Assembly (NCBI GenBank): GCA_907165135.1
Contig: OU015569.1
Coordinates: forward strand, 11,780,501-11,844,500
DNA length: 64,000 bases
Direction of reading: 5' to 3'
From: Oikopleura dioica
Taxonomy: Eukaryota; Chordata; Appendicularia; Copelata; Oikopleuridae
Shown here piece after piece: positions 51,801-62,309 of the stretch; the first letter of the stretch is position 1; each line of letters starts with the position of its first letter. The position numbers and the translations under genes were made by a program. The notes below the pieces were generated by a model that did no database searches, was not told where the DNA came from, and saw only the letters and a list, made by a program, of their open reading frames with translations.

Positions 51801-52842
51801 TGATCCCCGTAGCCAGGCACCTGTTGGTTTTCCTCGTTTCGCAGCTGAACAATTTTGTTTACTTATTAATCCCTCCTCACTGGCTCGCTGAGTCAAGTTC
51901 AAAATTTTAGTTTCGCTGCAAAATAGGGATAAAAGAAATTAAAATTACGTAAGCCCTCGTTCATCCTTTTATTTCCTGCATATGTACCCTTGTTCATCCT
52001 TCAGCCACATAGCTTTACCTGTGAATGATAGAATCTACCCGCCGCTAAATTTCTAGATTTTTCATAAAAGAAAGGCTACGTGGCCGAAGGATGAACAAGG
52101 GGACACACGCAGGAAGTTAAAGGATAAATAAGGGTGGCCCCATTTTGATTATGTTAACTCTTCAGGAAAAATCTACTGGAAAATAGACGTGTTTGTTATT
52201 GATAAATAGTCACTTAGTGGTTACTTATATCAGAGGGGATACAGATTAAGTATATTCACAAGAGCTTCAAAATATCGTATTTTAAGGGTGTCCCTTCTTA
52301 AAATTAAGAAAACAAGTTTCACTGCGGTATTTGCTCCGTCAAGAGAGCAAAGTGCGAGCGCGAAGATGGTGGCGCCAGGGACAAGCCTAGAGGTCGCGCT
52401 CAACACCTTTTTTTCAGAAGAAGAAAATAATTCAAAGTCTGAAAATCAAGAAGAAATTTACCTGCATGGCTTCGTCGATGGAAATTTGATTTTCGTGGTC
52501 GTTTTCGTCTTTTGAAACGAACATGATTCCGGCCTGCTCGGCGGCTGCTTGCAGAATCGTCGGATCCGTCACCGGGATGCCGTTGCTGTCCACCGCGATT
52601 AGCCGCACTGGCCGTGCCTGTAATACAAGTTAGAATGCTCATTTTATTATTCAATTAGTCACCTCAGTTCCGCCTATAGTCATTTGAACGTCCGCTCCCT
52701 GGATCGTCTCTGGCAGTTCTCCTTCTCGGACCATTCTTTCGTGCTCTTCCGGAGCGACGGCGATGAACTGGACGGTGGTGGTGTTTCCATCCTCCTCCTC
52801 CATAATCGGCTCCTCTTCATACTCCTGCTGCTGCTGACTCAT
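48900..52842 (-). CDS. CTCF: CTCF-like zinc-finger architectural protein with eight fingers
   Basis: A DNA-binding insulator and chromatin-loop factor. Exons are 52663-52842, 52462-52617, 51643-51844, 51095-51251, 50983-51048, 50674-50745, 50481-50629, 50077-50279, 49951-50027, 49804-49902, 49668-49757, 49188-49467 and 48900-48973. The fingers align one-to-one with human CTCF fingers 1-8: [17 protein letters not shown].., [80 protein letters not shown] and [18 protein letters not shown]. After finger 8 comes an acidic segment and a Gln/His-rich tail; fingers 9-11 are absent. The N-terminus has acidic and Gln stretches and tandem YDYQ motifs just before the fingers. At the CG run 50737-50745 one nucleotide is missing relative to the finger-2 frame. 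Several introns carry MITEs. Confidence 0.92.
49042..49135. repeat. MITE family C copy in a CTCF intron
   Basis: The left end is AGTGAAGCCCTTATA and the right end is TTAAGGGTGTCACT. Confidence 0.6.
50361..50396 (-). other. tRNA T-arm / B-box remnant in a CTCF intron
   Basis: On the minus strand, GGCGCCAGGTTCGAATCCTG forms a T-stem and loop with an exact B-box core GGTTCGAATCC. It is followed by an acceptor-like ATGATGACA and a run of five T that could terminate RNA polymerase III. No D-arm, A-box or matching 5' acceptor strand is found upstream, so it is a fragment, perhaps of a tRNA pseudogene or SINE. Confidence 0.55.
50793..50915. repeat. MITE family C copy in a CTCF intron
   Basis: The left end is GAGTAAAGCCCTTAATTT and the right end is AAAATAAGGGTGTCACTG. 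The left end is diverged. Confidence 0.55.
51390..51477. repeat. MITE family C copy, best preserved
   Basis: The left end AGTGACATCCTTATATTTTC continues to TGCTA; the right end, from AGCAGAAAATAAGGG to TGTCACT, is its complement. The inverted repeats are about 24 bp in an element of about 88 bp, inside a CTCF intron. Confidence 0.85.
51524..51614. repeat. MITE family C copy, tandem neighbour
   Basis: The left end is GATGACACCCTTCATTTTCT and the right end is GCAGAAAACTAACGGTGTCA. It lies about 50 bp from the previous copy, in the same CTCF intron. Confidence 0.75.
51952..52140. repeat. MITE family D copy in a CTCF intron
   Basis: Long inverted repeat. The left side carries CTCGTTCATCCTTTTATTTC then ACCCTTGTTCATCCTTCAGC; the right side carries the complementary AAGGATGAACAAGGGG then AGGAAGTTAAAGGATAAATA. 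It shares the TTGTTCATCC core with 29871-29984. Confidence 0.75.
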
Positions 52843-53506
52843 TGCCTCCGACTGAACAGATCAGTTATTTTAGACAGCGAGCAAAATAAATGAATAATCG
52901 TCAAAATAGCAAGTCTCAAAATTGCGCGATTTGGTTTTTTCCGTATTTGGAAGTAAAAATTCTAAATAAACAATAAAAAGTAAAGATCAGCTATTCTATC
53001 TTTAAATTTTTAGCGAATTTCATTGATTCAAGTTCTTTTAAGTTATTAAAAGAAAACAATTTTATTCATAAAAATAATACAGTATTTTTTCTTCAGAAAA
53101 ATTCTTAGAAATAATAACAATAATAATCAATTACAGTCGCTAAAAAGTTAATATTAAGAATAGCTTGCTTTAGATAATTTACATTTATTTCATGTAAAAC
53201 AAAATTAAAAAATAAAGCTCCCCGAAACGAGAATATTTAAAATTGAACGACACAGAGACTGTTATTGCTACAGTAATGACTTGTTATTTCGAGTGCGTTT
53301 TAGTTGAGGAAAAATAATAGAAAATTGCAAGGATCAGCGATTTTTGCTCGCTCAAGCGCCTCGAGCTATAATTTAATCACTCTTCCGCGAAAAAATTGAA
53401 AGAAAAAGCCAGCTTTATTTACCGAGTTTCAACTAAACAGTAGCTTTTTCCGATCAAAAGGAAAATATGCTTCTATTGGCGAAACTTTTTATTTCCCATT
53501 TTTAAG

Positions 53507-53692
53507 GGTCGGCAACCTGCGTAGGAACCTGAGTCAGGGTTCCGAAAGAGCCTTGATAAAAATCTTAATCAAACTTTTAAATTCTGGCGAAGCCGCTTTG
53601 CGGCTTTGTTTATAAAAAGCCGGATTGCGGCTTTTTAGTAAAGATCTTTCGGGGCCCTGAGTCAGGTTTCTACACAGGTTGCCGGCCCAGTT
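53507..53692. mobile_element. MITE family A copy
   Basis: The left arm is GGCAACCTGCGTAGGAACC with TGAGTCAGGG; the right arm is CCCTGAGTCAGG with TCTACACAGGTTGCCGG. The core has GAAGCCGCTTTGCGGCTTT. Confidence 0.85.
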
Positions 53693-53838
53693 TTGGCTCA
53701 AACAAAAATGGAAAATTGAAATTTTAAATTTGATTATTTTTCGAAAAATAATTAATTAAAATTTCACCAATTAAATTATTTAAAAGAATTTAAATTCTCC
53801 TTTCGAAAGGTCCAAAAGAATTTGAATCGGGTATTGAT

Positions 53839-54596
53839 TTAAGGATATAGCCTATGAAATTGAACTTTCATAGCGCCTAAATGCGACGTCGGATCATTCT
53901 ATTTCAAAAACAATCCTATCTTAAAATGTACGCAGAACTCGATTCTGGTACTTTTTAAAAATTTTCATTAGAATTTTTCTCTGTAGAGCGTTTTGAAATC
54001 TTACGATCGCGATTTCTCGAAATATTTACATTAAATCGGTCGAGTTTTTTTGATAGAAAAGTAATCTAGACCCTTATCTACAATATTGTGGCTTTGGTTT
54101 TCTCTTATCTCGACAAAAACCGATTTTAGAGCCATTTCCATGAGGCTTCCTCGGCGCGTGAATAGTGTAAAAAGCGCTGCGCGGTGTGCTTAATCTCTCG
54201 ACTCCTCTTTCCCGAGAGAGTGCGCGCCTTTGAAAGAGCGCTCTGATTGGTTGGACTCAAAAAAGCGCGCATGGAAGAAAAACAGGAGCAAGAAAGAGGA
54301 AAACACTAGAATGAAAATTTGGCCGAGTTTGAGAATTTTTCAGCCACAATATTCTAGTTTAGCATTTTGCTAATGCAGTCATCGGTTTAGTTTTAGCGAT
54401 TTAATGTAAATATTTCGAGAAATCGCGATCGTAAGATTTCAAAACGCTCTACAGAGAAAAATTCTAATGAAAATTTTTAAAAAGTACCAGAATCGAGTTC
54501 TGCGTACATTTTTAGATAGGATTGTTTTTGAAATAGAATGATCCGACGTCGCATTTAGGCGCTATGAAAGTTCAATTTCATAGGCTATATCCTTAA
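53839..54596. mobile_element. 758-bp element with 200-bp inverted arms and TTAA ends
   Basis: The left arm, 53839-54038, begins TTAAGGATATAGCC. The right arm, 54397-54596, ends GGCTATATCCTTAA and is the near-perfect complement (one clear mismatch in a TAAGATAGG stretch). The 358-bp core is non-coding, with a CGAGAGAG and GCGCGC block. TTAA at both ends fits the piggyBac-type target site. Confidence 0.9.
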
Positions 54597-55311
54597 GAAT
54601 CAGAAAAATTGTAGCTCCTCTCCGAAATCGATTTTGGTGAGAAACAAAAATGAATGAAAAAAGAAGAAAACTGAAATCGTGGGAAATCGCGCGCTGGGAA
54701 AAAATGGGAAAAAGGGATGAATTTGTGCTACTGTTTCTCACCTACTGCAAGACCAGAAAGTCTTGGGAAGACGATTGAATCTGATGATTTTACTTTTTAG
54801 TTAAGACTTTGATGATTGTTGGTTTGGAGCGATTCGGGAGCAAAGAAGCTCCACCTTGGAAGATGGTGGAGATCCAGAGCTGGCTGGTTTTCTGTTGGCG
54901 CGTTTTGGCGATGGTGGTCGTCTGGAGCTAACTTCTCTGCCGTCCTCTCTTTGCTGCTGCCGCGGCAAATCTCTCTGGCACACTCTGGCAAGTGCGCTCC
55001 AGTCCTTCAAGCGGCTGTGTCTCGCGCTGCGGCGAGGCGAAGTGGCCAGCCACGGCGCGCGCTGATTCGCCGAGCGCGCGGCCGCCCCAGCCGCCAACGC
55101 AAAACCAAACCAAACCAAAGACACCGCCGAAACGCGCGCCAAGCCGAGGTGGCGCCGTTAGCTTCTCGCGCAGCTCCACCACCGATAACAGCGACGCAAG
55201 GGGGCTAAAATCCTGCTAAAAGTCGCTAATTACTGCTTCGATTTGCGACTATTTTGTGAATTAACGGATCTCTCCTCTCTGATTCCAACTCATCATTTCG
55301 TTAAAATTTCG

Positions 55312-55498
55312 GCTCGGGAAACCTGAGTCAGGATCTGAAAGATCTTAAATGAAAAGCCCCGTAGCGGCTTTTTAAAAACGAAGCCGCGCAGCGGCTTCGC
55401 AAATTATCAATTCAATCTTTTATGCGGCTTTTCAATTAAGGTAATTCAGACCCAGGGTCAGGCTGACTCAGGTTTTCTACTCAGTTTACCGAGCCCAG
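55312..55498. mobile_element. MITE family A copy
   Basis: The arms are CTCGGGAAACCTGAGTCAGG and TGACTCAGG with TTTACCGAGCCCAG. The core has GAAGCCGCGCAGCGGCTTC. The right arm has a small internal duplication (CAGGGTCAGGCTGACTCAGG). Confidence 0.8.
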
Positions 55499-56495
55499 GT
55501 CTGAAGTCGCTGAAATGTAAAGCCGCCGAGAACGGAAAGGTTTTCTTTTATTTGAAGCCTCAAATAATCGGATCCGAATTTGTCAGTCCGAAATAGGAAC
55601 CGTAGTATGTAGCAATTAAAAAAAACTTACAAACAAATAGACGTTTCTAAAGACTCTTCTTTTGTTTGATCTTGTTACTTTTCTGCTCGAAATTGATCGG
55701 ATAATCTAAGACTATTAATCCTGCTTTTTGAGGGCATAAAATGAAGGACTCTTCTTCTTGATTTTCCCTTAAAATAAGTGTTTCGACTCGAAACTTTCGA
55801 GACTGATAAAAAAGGTTCAAAAATAAATCGCGGAATTGAGGCTACTGTAGAAATCAACTTAAATTCTGAGAATTTTCAAAGTCGAAATTATTAAATTTTA
55901 TGATGAAATTAAGTTAATTAATTTAATATCAATTAATTAATAAAAGAATTTTGTTAAGTAATAACAATTATTATTTGTTAATTAATTATTAATTATAATT
56001 ATTATTTTTGTTAATTATTATATACCAAGAAATATTCCCTCAGGCAACAATTAACATATCTGTAATAAAATTTATTCCACAAATTAAGCAGTTTTTAATC
56101 GAGAAATAAATATGTTCCCGTTTTAGTGCGTTTATTCAGTCTTTGTTGCTCGAGGCGTCAGAGCGCGTGGGCGTCGTTTTCCTTTTTTCGCTGCGCGGCT
56201 TCTCATCTAAAACGCTGCTCAATTTGTTCAAATTCTCAATAATTTCAAAACTTCTTTTTCTTCTTTTCCATTTTGAGAACAGAAAACTGTCAAAAAATCT
56301 GCAAAATTCAAAAAACAAAAAATGCATTGTGCGTTGTTGTTTATTTTAAACGAGCGCGCTCGCTCTAGAATTCGAAAAACAATTCTTCTTTTCTTGGAAA
56401 ATGCGAAATTGCCAACTTGAAAAAATCAATCAGAACTTCGAAAATCTGAAAAAGCTAAAAATCGTCAAAAATCTAAAAATGCTATTTTTCGGAAG

Positions 56496-59400
56496 ATGAA
56501 TGCCGATGCATTGAATCTGGACGAGCTGGACTACGACGACGAGGACGAAAGCCACAACCTCAAAACGCTCTTCCCGTGGTCGACCTCCTCGAAGACGAAA
56601 GCGACGGGCGAAAACGCTCGAACGAGGAGAGCGAGAACCAGCGAAATCGGCCGAACTCGGACGAGGAGGAGGAAGAAGAGGAAGGCGCGCTGAGTGACGA
56701 TTCCGACGATGGCGAAATCAAATCCGGTAAGAAACACTTTCATTTTTCCCTTTTTGAAATGGCTAATAAAAACAAACAAGTTCAAAACTTCAAAATTCAT
56801 TCTCTCAAAGTACACTCACTCGCAACATTCATATATCGCTCTAAAATTGTTATAAAATAATTGTCCGCCATAGATTTATGTAGTTATCCTTCAAATCGTG
56901 AAGCCGCTTGCGGCTTCGAGTAAAAATAACTGAAAAAGCCGCAGGAATCGCGGCCTTAGTGAAGAGTATTTGAAGCATCAAGCTTACTCTGGCCTAGAGT
57001 GCCTGGGCTCGGCAATCTGTGTAGAAAACCTGAGTCAGGGTAAGAAAACCTCTTAGGTAGAGAAGGATCATTTTGTAAAAAAGCCGCTACGCGGTTTTAA
57101 CTGAGGCTTGCATCGAAACGATTGTAGTTATAGAATAGCTTCAAAACTAATTCAATAACTGATAAGTCTGCTCGAGGGCCCTTTTAGTTCCATCGTAGTA
57201 TAAATTTTATACTATAGTTTATTCTATGAAATAAACATTATTTTTCGTGCAGATGCGGAGGACGGCGAAATCAGCGGTTCGGACGGAGAAGCCGGCGCAG
57301 AGGAGCAGCAAAAATCGAATCTTCCTTCCATTTTCCCCGAAAAAGAAAAGCGCCCTGCGAAGACGCGTCCGGAAAAGCCGCTTTGTCGATACTACCAGTA
57401 AGACCTTCCGAGCTTTTCAGCTTCTTACGAGTGGTTTTCAGGCAGGGGTACTGCCAGTACGGGCAGCGATGCCACTTTGTCCACGCGCGCAAGAACATGG
57501 AAGTGATCAATCCCGTCGAAGAGAAGGTCGACACGGGCAAATACAACATGTTCTCCAAAAACGAAGACGAGGAAGAAGCCATTCCAAAGACAAAACGAAC
57601 AATTACGGTCATGCCCGTCAGATCAGGTAATTCTTTTTCTCAAGAACTATTAGAAGCAAGAAGCCGCTTGCGGCTTCGAGGTACAAATGAAGAGAGCCAC
57701 GCGAAACCTCTGCAAACACCCTTTTTTAGCGCATGTGGGACTGAACCGTCCTCCACCACCAAAAGCAACTGGCGAGACACCTTGGGAAAAAGCGTTGAAA
57801 GCGAAAGCACGGCTGCGGAAAAACGGAATTCAACCAGCTTTGGGAGAAAATGAAAACTCTGGCAAGACGAGAAAGGTAAAGGGAGACTTGCTTGATTGTT
57901 TAACTGACTGTTTTTTGTGAAGTTCGAAGAGCCGGACCCGTTTTGGGCGAAAAGAACGGCGAACAGCCGCAGAAGAGAGAGCACGTTTTGAAGAGGATAC
58001 AGCTCGAGAAAAACCATCTTCCTGACTTGTCCAAGGTTAGTTTTCCCTCTCTGGGACAGGTTGTCCCTGAATTCGGGAGCAAAGCTTTTGTGGGGTTAGG
58101 GGGTTGGTAGATTGAGAGCTTTGGAGCTACAGTTTTTTTCCTCTTTTGTGGACCCCAAGTTTGTGGACATTTTTTCCATTTTAAGGCCTTCAAGTGGGAC
58201 ACTTTATAAAAGATGCTGTTCCAAGTTTGTGGACATTTTTTCGCGGAAAGAAATAAAAAAGACAATTTTTTTGTGTTGAGATTAATTCTTGCTAATCAAG
58301 ATCGAGTTGTTCATTGTTTACGAAAAAAAAACAAAATTAAAGGTTGAACTAGAGACAAAGGGGCCTTTGTCAGTCTTTCAGGAGCATAAATGCAAAGTCT
58401 AGAAAACCATTCGGCGTACTCAAATCTCGAAAAAAAATTTTAAGCGATTTCGATGGGACATTTTTCGGAAGACGTTGCCCAAGTTTGTGGACATTTTTCG
58501 AAAATTTTGGGACAAAAAATGTCCACAAAAGAGGAAAAGAACTGTATCATAAGTCGGTGTTCGTTGGTTAACCAAACACGACAACTCACCCCCTCCCTCT
58601 CTAAGGGGGAAACCCCCTTTTCCCAACTCTAAGTTACTAAGTATCAATCGACGATGTGGTATTAAATAGTTAATTCAATTACGTGTTCAGGAACTCGAGT
58701 CGTACCAAAGCGAGCGCCAGCGCCAAAAAATGAGCGGGAAAACGAGCGAGCGATGGGACCGCTCCCAAGATTTCGAAGACGAGCAGCGCAAATCATCCTC
58801 ATCCAAGAGTAGCAACGCGAAAAGGGGGAGACGCGGACATTCCAACTCGCGAGCTACAATCACAATCGACGTAAATCTAATTCTAGTTGCTTCAGTATTC
58901 ATCATTTTCAGTCGTCCTCCTCGTCTTCCTCGTCGCGATCGTCGTCTTCGAGGAGTTCTTCTGCTTCCGATTCGTCGAGGGATTCGTCCGAGAGTTCAGG
59001 AAGAAGAACCCCTAAGGTACTTTCTTCTCACAATTATAACTAATGAACCATAAAACAGGCGTTCCGGACGAAAAACGGGTCTCGAAGAGCGTCAGATTCG
59101 GAGGACCACGACTACAGGAGAACCAGACGTCTGGAAGAGAAAGCGAAGAGATACACTGAGCGCAAGCCTAGCTCAAGAACTAGCTCGCATTCGCGCAGGT
59201 ACAGTCTTCTAAGAGGATAAAGTCGCTTATCAACCATTTCCATTTTCGGTCAGAGCCTGGACTCGGAAACCTGTGTATAAAACCTTAGTCAGGGCCTTCA
59301 AAGAGCTTGAATGAAAAGCCGCAAAGCTCTTTCAAGACCCTGACTCAGGTTTTGTACGCAGGTTCTGAGCCCAGGCGAGAATGACACCCCTATATGACCC

Positions 59401-59693
59401 GAGTAACATGGATATTTAGGAGGAGCAGTAGAGAGCGAGATCGAAGCAAAGAAAGAAGCCGGGATCGAAGAAAACGCGCCCCTAGATCGTCCTCGTCTTC
59501 TTCGAGCTCGTCCTCCTCATCGTCGTCTTCAGCGAAATCGACGCGCTCGGAAAAGAAACGAAGAAAGCTCGAGAAAAAGCTAAAGCAGGTCGAAGCAGCT
59601 CTCACCAAAAAGGAACAGGATCAATTCATTTTTCCTTTCAAAAAATATGAAGTGGATACTAGAGTTATTACAGTAGCACTAGAGTGTTTTTGA
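56496..59693 (+). CDS. ZC3H18-like: ZC3H18-like CCCH zinc-finger RNA-processing protein
   Basis: A nuclear adaptor that in animals links the cap-binding complex to RNA-decay machinery. Exons are 56496-56726, 57253-57397, 57442-57626, 57730-57875, 57923-58036, 58691-58870, 58912-59016, 59059-59198 and 59420-59693. The N-terminus is acidic with LDELDYDDE. The single CCCH finger is CRYYQQGYCQYGQRCHFVH (C-x7-C-x5-C-x3-H). Then come GETPWEKALKAKARL, an Arg/Ser-rich region and a C-terminal helix KLEKKLKQVEAALTKKE, which resembles the ZC3H18 C-terminus. Two frame breaks occur: near 56562 (an A run; the downstream acidic frame VVDLLEDESDG is one base off) and within 57923-58036. Introns 56727-57252 and 59199-59419 carry family A MITEs. 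Confidence 0.85.
57004..57100. mobile_element. MITE family A copy, left end only
   Basis: GGGCTCGGCAATCTGTGTAG and CCTGAGTCAGGG are present; the matching right end is not found within 250 bp. It lies in a ZC3H18 intron. Confidence 0.6.
59252..59376. mobile_element. MITE family A copy in a ZC3H18 intron
   Basis: The left arm is CTCGGAAACCTGTGTATAAA; the right arm is CCTGACTCAGG with GTACGCAGGTTCTGAGCCC. Confidence 0.8.
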
Positions 59694-60956
59694 ATCCTGT
59701 GAAAGCGCGCGAAAAAGCGCATTAAACGCTAGAGCAATTTTTTCGTCATTTTTTTCTTTGAAATTCAGCATTTGTGAAATCTAGTTCAGCTCAAGCTCCC
59801 TCTTCTTGGTGCACTGATACTTTTACTGTTTGTGACTGTGTTTTTAAATGAAATTAACTGAATTTCGAACATTTCAACAACCATTTTTTTATTATTGAAT
59901 ATTTCTCCAACCGCTTCCTCAGACTAGGAAAACACTTTTTTTTCCAAAACTATTATTTTTTTCTAATTTCATTTCAAACTTTTGAAATCCTCTTTTTTTT
60001 TCTCAAAATGCGCCCAAGTCTTGATTTTCTTCAAAGTATTTTTATTTCCAAACCATTTTAAAAACCAACCTTTTGAAAGCTTTATCCTTATTCTTATTGG
60101 CCTATTTCTTTCTCCTGCAATACTTCTACTACCTTACTTTATTCAGTAGCTTTTTCTCCGCTGCTCAAAAAATTCAAACAAAAAAAATATTCTTCTTTTT
60201 CCGCTTTTTTTTTTGAAAATTTCATTCAAACTACTATTTATAACCGAATTCTTGATCATTTTAGGCTCCTTGATGTACTGCCCGAAATAAATTTTTACAA
60301 TGAATTGTAACTCAGCTTTTCATTTGTTGATCTGCAGAAATCCGTAAACAGGGATCTTACTGTAAGATTGGGAGTCCCAATTTGGGACGAAAACTAGAAC
60401 TTCATGAGTGTATACGGTTAGTACTTTACACGATTTATCGTGGAGTCTCTTATTTACTGTGTATACGATTCAGTATTCGTCTTTGTCTCGAGATATAAAC
60501 AGTATGATAGAGATGTCAATACCATACAGTGAAGTCTATACTGCTGGCTCGGCAACCTGTTTAGAAATCCTGAGTCAGGGTAGTCGTAACGGCTTTTCAT
60601 TTAAGATCTTACAGACACTGACCCTTGTTTTTCATACAGGTTGCCAAGCCCAGACATACTGTATCGAGTCAAACAATAGCGGTTAATAATGAAGATATAT
60701 CACCGATATATATGAAGCATCAGACGCAAGGACCTAAGTTCTGGCCTATCATTCAATGAAACTTGAATGGATAACTTTCCCATGCATTTTGCGAGTTAAT
60801 TAGTGAGTCTTATCGTTTTTATTTCCCTCGACGAATTAGAAGGGACACAGACAGAGACATACGTCTTACTCTTGTTTTCTAGTTTTAGGTGCTTTATCGC
60901 TAAAACGAAAAAAACTGAAGCAAAATTTGTAATTTTAGATTTAAAAAAAATCGAGA
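59694..60956. other. Intergenic DNA between ZC3H18 and UBE2K
   Basis: Mostly T-rich (3' UTR side of ZC3H18) with one family A MITE. No coding exon supported. Confidence 0.4.
60545..60658. mobile_element. MITE family A copy with likely target-site duplication
   Basis: The ends are GGCTCGGCAACCTG and CAGGTTGCCAAGCCCAG. The flanks share ATACTG on each side (TATACTG on the left, CATACTG on the right). The short core has lost the second GACTCAGG arm. Confidence 0.75.
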
Positions 60957-61834
60957 ATGGCAGATTCAATCGCGATCGCGCGCGTCCAGAAAGAACTCAA
61001 GGACTTTCAGAAGAAGGGAGGCGACCTGGTGGGAATTCGACTAGGAAACGGCTTTGTACAGTCTTCTACAGTAGCAGGATTAGCCAGAGTAAAGCCGAAT
61101 GAATAGATCTCGGAGATGGCAGCGACATGATGAAATTCAAGGGCGAAATAGACGGGCCTCCTGACACAGTCTACGCTGGCGGCAAATACAAACTGCTAAT
61201 AGGTAAAAGATCTTGATTGTAGAACTCGTCGCTAGATTTATTGAAAATTAAGAAATACCGCCGAATTATCCGTTTTCACCTCCGAAAATTCGCTTTACGA
61301 CGCCGATTTGGCATCCGAACATATCTTCCGTCACTGGTGCCATTTGCTTAGGTGTGCGCGCTCCTTTTTTCTTAAAGCTATGTCTTTCTTAGATATTCTT
61401 TCGACAAAATGGGCGGCTGCCATGACTCTCAGAACGGTGCTACTGTCCATTCAAGCTCTTTTAGAGAGCCCCGAACCTGACGATCCACAGGTAAACTTAT
61501 CAAACCGAAAACAGTTACAGTAATGAACGCAACTTTAGGACGCAGTTGTTGCGGCTCAATTCAACAAGAACCGCGCTTGCTGGGAAGCGACGGCTAAATT
61601 CTGGGCTCAGTACCACGCCAGCGCTCCTGGAGCACTAAACGCTACTTACAAAGATTCGCTCGATAAAGTTGTTGCCATGGGTTTTGGTAAGTTGTCCGCT
61701 CTTTTCCAGTCATCCAGTTTATCCAATTGCCGCCCTTACTCATTCTGGTCTTTTCAGACAAGCAAAAAGTACTTGCCAGCCTGTCGCAACACGACTGGAA
61801 CACGGAGAACGCGCTGCAATTTCTGTTCAACTGA
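60957..61834 (+). CDS. UBE2K-like: Ubiquitin-conjugating enzyme E2 K-like (E2-25K) with C-terminal UBA
   Basis: An E2 enzyme that carries ubiquitin on a catalytic cysteine and builds chains with E3 partners. Exons are 60957-61044, 61107-61202, 61253-61351, 61393-61490, 61539-61686 and 61758-61834: 606 nt, 201 aa, close to the usual 200. The E2 fold is clear: [32 protein letters not shown], the active-site block [29 protein letters not shown], and PEPDDPQDAVVA. The UBA domain follows ([30 protein letters not shown]). Only class I-type spacing around the catalytic Cys is seen. The first intron, 61045-61106, must be GA-AG (CTAG|GAAACG .. GAATAG|AT) to give GIRLDLGDG; no GT alternative keeps frame. 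Confidence 0.96.
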
Positions 61835-62309
61835 AGCCTGTAATTTTGTAATTAAAAAAATAGAAACCGAAACTCTTCACAGCAGAACATCGTGCTGCGT
61901 ATTCCAACAAAAAATAATAAAATTTGATCAGCGATACCGATCATTTCATCCTTCTTCTTTCTCACCCCCAAACTCAATCATTTCAAATTCACGAAACAAA
62001 AAGAAAACAGCAGTTGTAGATCAAAACCCAAGCTACCCGACCTTACTCCTTTCTATTCTCACGCCTTTGATAAAAAACACATGTAACTAGAGTATCCAAA
62101 ATGAAAAAAAAAGTTCGATTGAAAGTTCAAAATTCTTGATTCAAAATTCCAAAAGTAGCAACGCCGACATGAATATTTATTTATATATATTTACAAAGCT
62201 CAGTAAGAAACTTCTGATTGAACATTTCAGTGAATTTAAATAAATGATTAATATGATCATCCTTGTCATCTCACTTTTGAATGTTTTAATTGTAGAAATG
62301 TAACGTTTG
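61835..62309. other. Short intergenic DNA between UBE2K and the CECR2-like gene
   Basis: 475 bp, AT-rich. It should hold the UBE2K 3' UTR (AATAAA at about 61916) and the CECR2-like 5' region. Confidence 0.45.

Larger units (their letters stand above)
52843..56495. other. Intergenic DNA between CTCF and ZC3H18 starts
   Basis: The two genes diverge from here. It contains a family A MITE (53507-53692), a TTAA-ended element (53839-54596), a GC-rich block at 54800-55210 with overlapping ORFs on both strands and no recognisable protein (possibly a promoter or untranslated first exon of CTCF), another family A MITE (55312-55498), and very AT-rich DNA at 55880-56100. Confidence 0.5.

Noticed and set aside
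54800-55210. Long ORFs on both strands in the GC-rich block as protein genes
   Set aside because: Several frames are open at once, the compositions are low-complexity Arg/Ser/Ala, and there is no family motif or splice structure.
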